From NCBI GenBank assembly GCA_031270525.1, contig JAISXN010000143.1, forward strand, positions 1-6,961: a stretch of DNA of 6,961 nucleotides, read 5' to 3'. The position numbers were made by a program, and so were the translations under genes. The stretch comes from Candidatus Symbiothrix sp. (GTDB lineage: Bacteria > Bacteroidota > Bacteroidia > Bacteroidales > Azobacteroidaceae). The number at the start of each line of letters is the position of its first letter. Position 1 is the stretch's first letter. The notes below the pieces were generated by a model, which was given only the letters and a program-made list of their open reading frames with translations, was not told where the DNA came from and did not search any database. Positions 1-6,241 of the stretch are shown here, one piece after another.

Positions 1-584
1 GCCTTGATTTCGTTGCGGATTTGATTGGAAATATCGTTCTGCAGCCAACATTTGCGAATATCCAGTACTTTATCGAACATACCGGGAATATGGAATCCCA
101 AGGCATTCCGGTTTTCGACGGGGACGCCCGATTGAATTTCTTCCTCTGTCATCCATCTTTTGTTGGAAAAGGTAAATTCCAATTTGTTGCGGTAAAATTG
201 CGTTTTTTCCGAACCGAGTATCGGAGTGATCTTTGGCAGTTCGATTTTCCCGATACGCGTCAAATTATCAATGACTTGCTGTTGTTTGTACCGGATTTGT
301 TCGGCGTAGGGAAGGATTTGCCATTTACAGCCTCCGCACACGCCGTAATGTTCGCAGAAAGCTTCCGTCCGTTGCCGGGAATATTCGTGAAAATGAATGG
401 CTTTTCCTTCCGCGTAACTGTTTTTCTTCCGTGTCAATTGAATGTCGACGACGTCGCCGGGAACTGCAAAAGGAATGAAAATAACCAAATCGTTGTGTCG
501 CGCGATGGCTTTTCCTTCGGCGGCAATTCCGGTAATAAGCACCTTTTCCTGAACCGGTAACGGTTTTTTATTTTTCTTTGTCAT
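1..584 (-). CDS. rlmD: 23S rRNA (uracil-C5)-methyltransferase RlmD/RumA family, 5' part only
   Basis: This is the N-terminal 194 codons of a gene that runs off the left edge. Enzymes of this family use S-adenosylmethionine to methylate a uracil at C5 in 23S rRNA (U1939 in E. coli RlmD). Residues about 10-68 look like a TRAM RNA-binding domain. Four cysteines fit the family's iron-sulfur cluster: C77, C83 and C86 in the pattern C-x5-C-x2-C (CEHYGVCGGC), and C179. The methyltransferase domain with its catalytic cysteine and motif IV lies outside the window, so the exact target uracil (RlmD versus RlmCD-type specificity) cannot be decided. The ATG at 584-582 is the only sensible start, 12 bases after the pssA stop, with no Shine-Dalgarno sequence. 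It probably shares the pssA transcript. Family assignment is strong; the exact symbol is less certain. Confidence 0.88.
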   Translation of the reverse strand, partial: MTKKNKKPLPVQEKVLITGIAAEGKAIARHNDLVIFIPFAVPGDVVDIQLTRKKNSYAEGKAIHFHEYSRQRTEAFCEHYGVCGGCKWQILPYAEQIRYKQQQVIDNLTRIGKIELPKITPILGSEKTQFYRNKLEFTFSNKRWMTEEEIQSGVPVENRNALGFHIPGMFDKVLDIRKCWLQNDISNQIRNEIK

Positions 585-596
585 TTTATTGAGGTT

Positions 597-1301
597 TTAA
601 CGCGGAGCGGCATGGAGTTTCGTTTTGAGGATCGAAAACAGGATGTAGCAAATAATTGCAAGACTGATACCGAAAAAACGGAATAAAATTATCAATAGAA
701 TAGCGATGCCGATTAACAAATATGCCCATTGGTTTTTCTCCCAGGAATAGCTTTTGAATTTCAATGAGAACATGGGTAATTCGGATACCATTAATAAGCA
801 AAAAGCAAGGATTAAGATTAAAATGATAAAGCAAACCGCTATTTCATAACCTTTTATAAAAGGAATGATTGCCGGAATCAACGAAACCCAAAAAAGTGCA
901 TTGGCCGGAACGGGTAAGCCCAGAAACGAATCTTTTTGACGGGTATCAATATTGAATTTTGCCAGTCGCAATGCGGAAAAAACCGGAATTAAAAAAGCAG
1001 AGTAGGGGAGAAAGCTTGTTTCGAAAAACGTTCCGGCAGAAACGGTATTCAAAAACGAAAAAACCACAAATCCCGGCGCCAATCCGAAACTGACGACGTC
1101 GGCCAGGGAATCCAGCTGTCCGCCAATCGGGGAATATGCTTTCAGCAAACGCGCACAGAATCCGTCCAGAAAATCGAACACGGCGGCCAGAATGATGAAC
1201 AGGAAAGCACCTGAATAGTTGTTGTATTCCAATGTCATGATACACGACAGACAGCCTGCAAAAAGGTTCAAACAAGTGATAATGTTCGGGACCTGTTTCA
1301 T
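597..1301 (-). CDS. pssA: CDP-diacylglycerol--serine O-phosphatidyltransferase
   Basis: This inner-membrane enzyme transfers phosphatidyl from CDP-diacylglycerol to L-serine, giving phosphatidylserine and CMP. The 234-residue protein carries the full CDP-alcohol phosphatidyltransferase signature D-G-x2-A-R-x8-G-x3-D-x3-D at D46, G47, A50, R51, G60, D64 and D68, the metal- and CDP-binding residues of the family. Hydrophobic segments occur at about 7-23, 30-45, 70-87, 95-110, 133-150, 154-172 and two near 190-225, as expected for a polytopic protein. The serine-specific call rests on the MKQVPNIIT..NLF.G N-terminus, the overall type II PssA-like layout, and direct linkage to psd, which consumes the product. 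The ATG at 1301 lies 8 bases after the psd stop, so the two are almost certainly one operon. No residue appears to be missing. Confidence 0.93.
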   Translation of the reverse strand: MKQVPNIITCLNLFAGCLSCIMTLEYNNYSGAFLFIILAAVFDFLDGFCARLLKAYSPIGGQLDSLADVVSFGLAPGFVVFSFLNTVSAGTFFETSFLPYSAFLIPVFSALRLAKFNIDTRQKDSFLGLPVPANALFWVSLIPAIIPFIKGYEIAVCFIILILILAFCLLMVSELPMFSLKFKSYSWEKNQWAYLLIGIAILLIILFRFFGISLAIICYILFSILKTKLHAAPR

Positions 1302-1309
1302 TCGGATCG

Positions 1310-1966
1310 TTAAATTTGAGCGATAAGCGTTTGGTTTCCTTTTACTCCCACGTCCAACCCCACTTTAACGTCCGTATGCAACGGCAAAAATAAATCCACG
1401 CGGGAACCAAATTTTATAAAACCCATTTGTTGATTAATCCGGCATTGTTCGCCGTTTTTTACGTAAGTTACAATCCGTTTGGCCATAGCGCCGGCAATTT
1501 GCCGTACCAGGACTTTTTCGCCGCTATCCAATTCGATTACAATTGTTGAGCGTTCATTTTCAGCGCTTGATTTCGGTAAATAGGCCGCCTTGAACCGGCC
1601 GGGTTGATATTTGTATTCAACAATTTTCCCATCGCAGGGAATCCAGTTTACGTGCGCGTTGAACAAACTCATAAAGATAGAAACCTGAATCCGCTTATCT
1701 TGGAAATATTCATTTTCGTTCACTTCCTCCACAACAACTATTGTTCCGTCGGCCGGAGCGACAATCGCGCCTGATCTGTAATTTATGAAAATCCGGTTCG
1801 GACTGCGGAAGAAATTAACAATCATAAGCATAAGGCCTATCGAAAGTAATAAAAAGAAATAAAAAAACAATGTTTTGCTTGCCACTCGGTACAATATGAG
1901 ATTGGTAAGTAATAACATTCCGAATGTAATAAGAATTATTGTATGACCTTCCTTGTGAATCTTCAT
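1310..1966 (-). CDS. psd: Phosphatidylserine decarboxylase proenzyme (pyruvoyl-dependent)
   Basis: Psd removes CO2 from phosphatidylserine to make phosphatidylethanolamine at the inner membrane. Counting from the ATG at 1966 the protein has 218 residues, the size of the short PSD-A type. Two hydrophobic segments lie at about 9-28 and 31-50. The proposed catalytic residues are D73 in PADG, H105 in NAHVNW, and S188 in FGSRVD. Psd family proteins self-cleave before that serine, which becomes the pyruvoyl group and the N-terminus of a short alpha chain. The open frame extends ten codons upstream to a TTG at 1996, but that TTG falls inside a TACCTTTG promoter-like box, and the proteins I recall begin near MKIHKEG, so I place the start at 1966. 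It is first in the cluster psd-pssA-rlmD. Confidence 0.93.
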   Translation of the reverse strand: MKIHKEGHTIILITFGMLLLTNLILYRVASKTLFFYFFLLLSIGLMLMIVNFFRSPNRIFINYRSGAIVAPADGTIVVVEEVNENEYFQDKRIQVSIFMSLFNAHVNWIPCDGKIVEYKYQPGRFKAAYLPKSSAENERSTIVIELDSGEKVLVRQIAGAMAKRIVTYVKNGEQCRINQQMGFIKFGSRVDLFLPLHTDVKVGLDVGVKGNQTLIAQI

Positions 1967-1993
1967 GCTTCCGTCATTATTGCATTTCGCGTG

Positions 1994-2001
1994 CAAAGGT
2001 A
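1994..2001 (-). promoter_or_regulatory. Bacteroidetes-type -7 promoter box upstream of psd
   Basis: Read on the minus strand the bases are TACCTTTG followed by C, an exact match to the TAnnTTTG -7 element of Bacteroidetes housekeeping promoters. Transcription would begin a few bases downstream, about 20 bases before the psd ATG at 1966. I do not see a clear TTTG -33 element at the usual distance. That the psd-pssA-rlmD cluster is transcribed from here is inferred. Confidence 0.55.
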
Positions 2002-2030
2002 AGATATTTTTTTAATTTTCAGGTAGGTTA

Positions 2031-2375
2031 TTATATGATTTTTGCTTTTTGATATCCGTCTTTCAGCAGGATTTCACAAATTTTATTCCTAAAATCGCCT
2101 TGGATAATAATTTCGCCGTCTTTGGCTGAGCCGCCGACTCCGCATTTTCCTTTCAGCAGTTTTCCTAAGTCTTGCAAATCCTCATCGTTTCCGGTAAACC
2201 CTGTGATTAAAGTGACTTTTTTGCCGCCGCGGTTCCGTTTGTCCAAAGAAATCCGCAAAGCCTGTTTTTCTTTGGGCAAGGTTTCGACTTTCCCTGTATG
2301 ATCCGTTTCGTATTGAAAATCAGGATTTGTCGAATAAACAATATTTAAACGGTCTTTCCAATCATTGTGTTTCAT
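2031..2375 (-). CDS. yciH: SUI1/YciH family translation factor (eIF1-like)
   Basis: This small cytosolic protein of 114 residues has a C-terminal SUI1 domain at about residues 38-110. The recognisable family pattern is KVTLITGF at 53-60, LGKLLKGKCGVGGSAKDGEI at about 70-89 and IQGDFRNKI at 91-99. The basic loop and the GxGG turn are the segments used by eIF1 at the ribosome. In eukaryotes eIF1 checks start-codon selection. The bacterial homologue YciH is linked to fidelity of initiation and to stress translation, but its role in Bacteroidetes is not settled. The first 37 residues are a polar extension without a known domain. The ATG at 2375 is followed directly by a good frame. The gene stands alone, diverging from pheS, and its stop lies 64 bases before the psd start. 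Confidence 0.9.
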   Translation of the reverse strand: MKHNDWKDRLNIVYSTNPDFQYETDHTGKVETLPKEKQALRISLDKRNRGGKKVTLITGFTGNDEDLQDLGKLLKGKCGVGGSAKDGEIIIQGDFRNKICEILLKDGYQKAKII

Positions 2376-2399
2376 AATTATTTTGAATAAAATGTGGGG

Positions 2400-2407
2400 T
2401 AAAAGTA
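2400..2407 (-). promoter_or_regulatory. Possible -7 box for the SUI1/YciH gene
   Basis: On the minus strand this reads TACTTTTA, matching TAnnTTTG at all defined positions except the final G. It lies 24 bases before the ATG at 2375. It mirrors the stronger plus-strand box at 2429-2436 across the inverted repeat. No TTTG -33 element is visible. The call is weak and depends on the symmetry and on the need for a promoter here. Confidence 0.3.
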
Positions 2408-2435
2408 CAAAAAAATCCGCTTTTTTTGTATTTTT
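2401..2435. repeat. Inverted repeat in the divergent yciH-pheS spacer
   Basis: The arms TACAAAAAAA (2406-2415) and TTTTTTTGTA (2421-2430) are perfect reverse complements around the 5-base centre TCCGC. After one mismatch (G2405 against T2431) a further four A:T pairs continue (2401-2404 with 2432-2435), so 14 of 15 arm positions match. The repeat lies between the two proposed outward promoters. It could be an operator, a divergent-promoter core, or a chance product of A- and T-runs. Confidence 0.7.
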
Positions 2436-2436
2436 G
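2429..2436 (+). promoter_or_regulatory. Bacteroidetes-type -7 promoter box upstream of pheS
   Basis: TATTTTTG followed by C is an exact match to TAnnTTTG. It lies 28 bases before the pheS ATG at 2465, giving a short leader. No convincing TTTG is present at the expected -33 position, where the sequence is the left arm of the inverted repeat. AAAGGGA sits directly against the ATG, too close to act as a normal Shine-Dalgarno site. Confidence 0.5.
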
Positions 2437-2464
2437 CACTTGAAATAATTACAAATAAAGGGAT

Positions 2465-3484
2465 ATGATTAACAGAATCAATGCGTTACTGTCTGAAATA
2501 AATGATTTACGCGCCAACAACAGCGAAGAAATCGAAGCTTTAAGGATTAAATACCTGAGTAAAAAAGGCGAAATCACTCATTTGATGAACGATTTTCGCA
2601 ATGTGGCTGCTGAAGAAAAACGATTCATCGGACAAAAATTGAATGAATTGAAAGAAAAAGCGCTCCAACGAATCAATTTGTTAAAGGAAAGTTTTGAAAA
2701 TCAAAACGCTACCGATGATGCATTGGATTTGACCCGGACTTCCTACCCCTATCATGTCGGTACAAGACACCCACTTTCCATTGTCCGGAAAGAAATTTGC
2801 GATATTTTTGCACGATTGGGATTCAGCATTGCCGAAGGTCCCGAAATTGAAGACGATTGGCATGTTTTTTCTTCCTTGAACTTTGCCGAAGATCATCCGG
2901 CGCGTGATATGCAGGACACATTTTTTGTGAAACAAGGAAAAGATTTACTGTTGAGAACACATACTTCTTCCGTCCAAACCCGCGTCATGGAAAAAACACA
3001 ACCGCCTATCCGCATCATTTGTCCCGGACGCGTCTATCGAAACGAGGCGATTTCTTACCGGGCACATTGTTTTTTCCACCAGGTAGAAGCTTTGTACGTC
3101 GATAAAAACGTTTCTTTTGCCGATTTGAAACAAACCCTCCTGTTCTTTGCCAAAGAAATGTTCGGACCGGATACGAAAATCCGCTTGCGTCCGTCTTTCT
3201 TTCCGTTTACCGAGCCGAGCGCCGAGATGGATATCAGTTGCAACCTTTGCGGCGGGAAGGGTTGCCCGTTCTGCAAACACACCGGTTGGGTGGAAATTCT
3301 GGGTTGCGGTATGGTTGATCCCAATGTTTTGGAAAATTGTGGAATAGACAGTAAAATATATTCGGGATACGCTCTCGGAATGGGTATTGAACGGATTACC
3401 AACCTCAAATACCAGGTGAAAGATTTACGCCTGTTTTCCGAAAATGATGTGCGGTTTTTGCGGGAATTTGAATCGGCCACATAG
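2465..3484 (+). CDS. pheS: Phenylalanine--tRNA ligase alpha subunit
   Basis: PheS is the catalytic subunit of the heterotetrameric enzyme that charges tRNA-Phe. The protein has 339 residues, the normal length. Residues 1-85 are the charged N-terminal helical arm that contacts tRNA. The class II core follows: motif 1 around 100-130 (RHPLSIVRKEI), motif 2 at about 188-207 (GRVYRNEAISYRAH..FHQVE) and motif 3 at 305-311 (GMGIERI). A303 in GYALGMG aligns with E. coli Ala294, which sets phenylalanine specificity. A four-cysteine knuckle, C259-x2-C262-x4-C267-x2-C270, precedes KHTGWVEILGCGMV, as in many bacterial PheS proteins. The partner pheT is not adjacent in this window. nth starts two bases after the stop. 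The ATG at 2465 is preceded by a promoter-like box. Confidence 0.97.
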   Translation: MINRINALLSEINDLRANNSEEIEALRIKYLSKKGEITHLMNDFRNVAAEEKRFIGQKLNELKEKALQRINLLKESFENQNATDDALDLTRTSYPYHVGTRHPLSIVRKEICDIFARLGFSIAEGPEIEDDWHVFSSLNFAEDHPARDMQDTFFVKQGKDLLLRTHTSSVQTRVMEKTQPPIRIICPGRVYRNEAISYRAHCFFHQVEALYVDKNVSFADLKQTLLFFAKEMFGPDTKIRLRPSFFPFTEPSAEMDISCNLCGGKGCPFCKHTGWVEILGCGMVDPNVLENCGIDSKIYSGYALGMGIERITNLKYQVKDLRLFSENDVRFLREFESAT

Positions 3485-3486
3485 AT

Positions 3487-4128
3487 ATGACAAAACAGGA
3501 ACGTTATAAAAAGGTAATCGACTGGTTTGAACGAAACATGCCTGTCGCCGAAACGGAATTGCATTATAAAAATCCTTTTCAATTGTTGATTTCGGTGATT
3601 CTCTCGGCGCAATGTACGGATAAACGTGTCAATATGATTACTCCCGCTCTGTTTGAGGCCTTTCCGACGCCGGAAGTCCTGGCCGCTTCAAACAAAGAAA
3701 CGGTTTTCGAATACATAAAAAGTGTTTCCTATCCCAACAATAAAGCCAATCACTTGGTTGAGATGGCTAAAAAACTGATGAGTGATTTTGACGGGAAAGT
3801 TCCTTCGGCTATCGAAGATTTAACGAAATTGCCCGGCGTCGGAAAGAAAACGGCGAATGTGATTGCTTCGGTCGCTTTCAATATTCCCGCTTTGGCCGTA
3901 GATACGCATGTTTTCCGCGTGGCTAACCGGATTGGTTTGACCGATAATTCCAAAACGCCTTTGGAAACGGAAAAAGAACTTACCAAATATATTCCCAAAC
4001 GGCTTTGGTCAATTGCCCATCATTGGTTGATTTTACACGGGCGATACGTTTGTGCAGCCCGTAAGCCCCAATGTGAGAGTTGCGGGCTGCAACCGTATTG
4101 TAATTGGTATGTGCTCTCCGCAGGTTGA
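3487..4128 (+). CDS. nth: Endonuclease III (DNA glycosylase/AP lyase)
   Basis: Nth removes oxidised pyrimidines from DNA and cuts the resulting abasic site by beta-elimination, in base excision repair. The 213-residue protein matches the family from end to end. The helix-hairpin-helix LPGVGKKTA at 115-123 contains the catalytic Lys K120. The catalytic Asp is D139 in AVDTHVFRVANRIGL, one residue off the E. coli numbering. The 4Fe-4S ligands are C189, C196, C199 and C205 in the standard C-x6-C-x2-C-x5-C spacing. QCTD at 42-45 is the conserved base-pocket segment. The gene follows pheS with a two-base gap and is probably translated from the same mRNA. It is convergent with the envelope gene to the right, with 41 bases between the stops and no strong terminator hairpin in that gap. 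Confidence 0.96.
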   Translation: MTKQERYKKVIDWFERNMPVAETELHYKNPFQLLISVILSAQCTDKRVNMITPALFEAFPTPEVLAASNKETVFEYIKSVSYPNNKANHLVEMAKKLMSDFDGKVPSAIEDLTKLPGVGKKTANVIASVAFNIPALAVDTHVFRVANRIGLTDNSKTPLETEKELTKYIPKRLWSIAHHWLILHGRYVCAARKPQCESCGLQPYCNWYVLSAG

Positions 4129-4169
4129 TATTCGGCGACGGCGAAATCAAATGTTATGCGTAATCCTTT

Positions 4170-6212
4170 TCAAAATTCATACTTCAACAAACAATACGCA
4201 TCCGTTTTATCCCGCCCCTGAATTTCCTCCAAATCCGAACCAATCGTATCCCGGTCAAAATACCGGGTATTTGCTAATTTAAGGTAAATCGTCAGCGACG
4301 GAGCAATTTTCCATTTGACAACCGTATAAAAGCGAAATCCTTCCCCGTAAAAACTCGGATAATAAAAAGCATACAGAATATTTTTCTCGTAAATGCTGAT
4401 GCGGCTGTTCCAATCATTCGTATAGAAATAACCCAAACTCCCGTCAATCCGGAATTTGGATTTGTCCGGCGAAAAGCCGAACGCTTGGGTCAACGACCAA
4501 CCGGGTTGTGACTGCAAATCATCGGCATAAAGATTATAATCCGCTTGCGTTTTCACTTCCCAGTTTTCATGATGATAATCGAACCGGAGTTGCCAGCGTT
4601 GTTGTCGATAAGGCAAAATAAAAGTCCGGTTGCCGTTTTCCTGAATAACATTCTTTTCCTTTTCTTTGTACTTGTACCGCAATTGCATTTGCAGATTCTC
4701 TCCGGGTTTATAAACGACCTGAACCAAACCGTCCATGCCGGAAGAAGACGAATTAACTCCGTATCTCAACCAGGGAAACCGGAAATAATCCGCATAAGCT
4801 GATAATTCCCAGTGACGAAACGGATGCAATTTGACGCCTGTGTAAAAACCGCTTTCATTCTGAACCCCGGAAGATTCCGAAAATGCTTTGGCGTAGAATG
4901 CATTATAATCGCGGGCATAATTCCGGTAAGAAAATATCAAATTCACCGACGAAGCCGGATTTAGCAGCAAGTTGTTGACTGTCGCCCATTTACCTTCTGC
5001 ATCCAAAGCCGTTTCCCCTTTGAACGAAAATTTTTTGGCTCTGAAACCGTAATTCATTCCTGTATTGAAATGGCTTTTCTTCCTCAGATAAAACAAATTA
5101 TACGGTTTAGGGTCGGGATTGGGCTGTTTATCGCCAAAAGAATAATAAACAAATGTCAATCCGAGGTTTAGCGATTCGTTTCGCCAACGGACATGCGATC
5201 CGCCCATATCAACGATAGCCATTCTTCGTTTGTTAATATCATTGGGAATACGGTTGTAACCATCTGTTTTAAAAGTGTAAATAAATGCGCTGTCGGCATT
5301 CGCATCTTGCTTCCGATGAGAATAGAACAAGCTGACTTGTAGATTGTTGAATTTCAAAGCGCCGGCAAGCCCGCGGAAAAAATCCGCTTCATTCGGGGAA
5401 GCATGACGTTTGATAGCTTCATTCGCTTGATTGATACCGGTGATGAAAGAAGTTTTTCCGGTCGAGAAATTTGTGTTCATCACTAAACCTTGTCCGAACG
5501 ACAGGCGATAATCGCCGATGTGCAGATTTTCCAAAATCCCCTGGTTTTTCAGGTTAAAATTGAAAGCATAATGGTCAAAACCTTTGTGATTCCTGTTCCA
5601 AAAAGCTTCGCCGGCGTCTTTTTCGCCGGCAAATCCCCATTGAACATCCTTATAGTTAAATCCATATCGTAGAGAAAGATAATACGGTTCGCCGAGATAA
5701 TGTTTATTCGGTTTGCCGGCAATTTCCTCCGGAGTCGCTTTCCGGTAACCGGCTTTTTCCTGAAAAGTATAATCCGACCGGATCATCACTTCCTGTTTTC
5801 CATGGCGAAAAATATTTTTCCATTGAAAATCAGGGGGTTGAATCGTATCGCCGACATACACGAAAGGCAAAAGATAAGTAATAGTCTGTAAATCCAGATT
5901 CTCTACATTTTTTAATTCGTAAATCTCGACCAAAGGACTATATTTATAAATGTAATAAAGCAAGTTTTCGATCTGAATATCCGTCAAAAAGGGAAGCCGT
6001 TCCAGGTCTTTTTTGGTAACGGTGTGCAGGTTAAACGGATGCTCGCTCAGGAAAGACAATTCGTCGAAAAGTTGTTCCATATCGTTCGTTCCGCTTTCTT
6101 CCGATGCAGCCAGCTCTTCTAAGTACTGCATCCATTCGGTATTGCCGGAATTAATCTGAGCTTTTAATTCGCTGATAATGAATAGTAAAATGATAATAAA
6201 TATTGGTTTCAT
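4170..6212 (-). CDS. Secreted helix-hairpin-helix plus outer-membrane beta-barrel protein
   Basis: The function is not known to me. From the ATG at 6212 the protein has 680 residues. Residues 1-18 are a Sec signal peptide with likely cleavage at KA|Q19. Residues about 60-118 resemble the paired helix-hairpin-helix of ComEA: NLHTVTKKDLERLPF and then ELKNVENLDLQTITYLLPF. However, the hairpin turns read LPFLTD and ENLD instead of the glycine-rich GIG form, so phosphate contacts with DNA look lost. From about residue 125 the sequence is rich in alternating aromatic and polar strands and ends in KYEF with a terminal Phe, typical of outer-membrane beta-barrels. Such fusions occur as hypothetical proteins in Bacteroidetes. 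The frame opens further upstream to 6320, but that would cross the previous gene and the hairpin and precede the signal peptide. It is probably cotranscribed with the gene to its right. Confidence 0.85.
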   Translation of the reverse strand: MKPIFIIILLFIISELKAQINSGNTEWMQYLEELAASEESGTNDMEQLFDELSFLSEHPFNLHTVTKKDLERLPFLTDIQIENLLYYIYKYSPLVEIYELKNVENLDLQTITYLLPFVYVGDTIQPPDFQWKNIFRHGKQEVMIRSDYTFQEKAGYRKATPEEIAGKPNKHYLGEPYYLSLRYGFNYKDVQWGFAGEKDAGEAFWNRNHKGFDHYAFNFNLKNQGILENLHIGDYRLSFGQGLVMNTNFSTGKTSFITGINQANEAIKRHASPNEADFFRGLAGALKFNNLQVSLFYSHRKQDANADSAFIYTFKTDGYNRIPNDINKRRMAIVDMGGSHVRWRNESLNLGLTFVYYSFGDKQPNPDPKPYNLFYLRKKSHFNTGMNYGFRAKKFSFKGETALDAEGKWATVNNLLLNPASSVNLIFSYRNYARDYNAFYAKAFSESSGVQNESGFYTGVKLHPFRHWELSAYADYFRFPWLRYGVNSSSSGMDGLVQVVYKPGENLQMQLRYKYKEKEKNVIQENGNRTFILPYRQQRWQLRFDYHHENWEVKTQADYNLYADDLQSQPGWSLTQAFGFSPDKSKFRIDGSLGYFYTNDWNSRISIYEKNILYAFYYPSFYGEGFRFYTVVKWKIAPSLTIYLKLANTRYFDRDTIGSDLEEIQGRDKTDAYCLLKYEF

Positions 6213-6220
6213 AAATTTAG

Positions 6221-6238
6221 CCCCCCCTTCAGGGGGGG
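6221..6238. repeat. Pure G:C hairpin between the two envelope genes
   Basis: Seven C (6221-6227), the loop TTCA, then at least seven G (6232-6238, with an eighth at 6239) form a perfect 7-bp G:C stem. It fills most of the 29-base gap between the stop at 6242 and the start at 6212. In the minus-strand transcript the stem ends about 8 bases before the AUG. No U-run follows, so it is not a standard intrinsic terminator. It could control translation of the downstream gene, mark a processing site, or be a dispersed palindromic repeat; only one copy is present here. Confidence 0.75.
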
Positions 6239-6241
6239 GAA

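Noticed and set aside
259..270. Four-cysteine knuckle of PheS (protein residues 259-270) as an unusual insertion
   Set aside because: The C-x2-C-x4-C-x2-C segment before KHTGW is, as far as I recall, common in bacterial PheS proteins, so it is not novel. The coordinates given here are protein residues; in the DNA this is about 3239-3274.
21..560. Plus-strand open frame of 179 codons
   Set aside because: It is antisense to rlmD. The minus-strand frame gives a clear TRAM domain and iron-sulfur cysteines, while this frame has no recognisable domain.
3055..3612. Minus-strand open frame of 185 codons across the pheS-nth junction
   Set aside because: It is opposite two strongly conserved genes and shows no family features, so it is a shadow frame.
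4129..4169. Terminator in the convergent gap between nth and the barrel gene
   Set aside because: Only a 4-bp TTCG/CGAA stem around 4131-4145 is visible, without a following T-run; too weak to call.
4052..4282. Plus-strand open frame overlapping the nth end and the barrel gene end
   Set aside because: It lies in a different frame of nth and antisense to the barrel C-terminus, with low-complexity content and no motif.
6221..6239. Hairpin as an intrinsic terminator of the upstream gene
   Set aside because: The stem is strong, but neither strand has a U-run directly after it.
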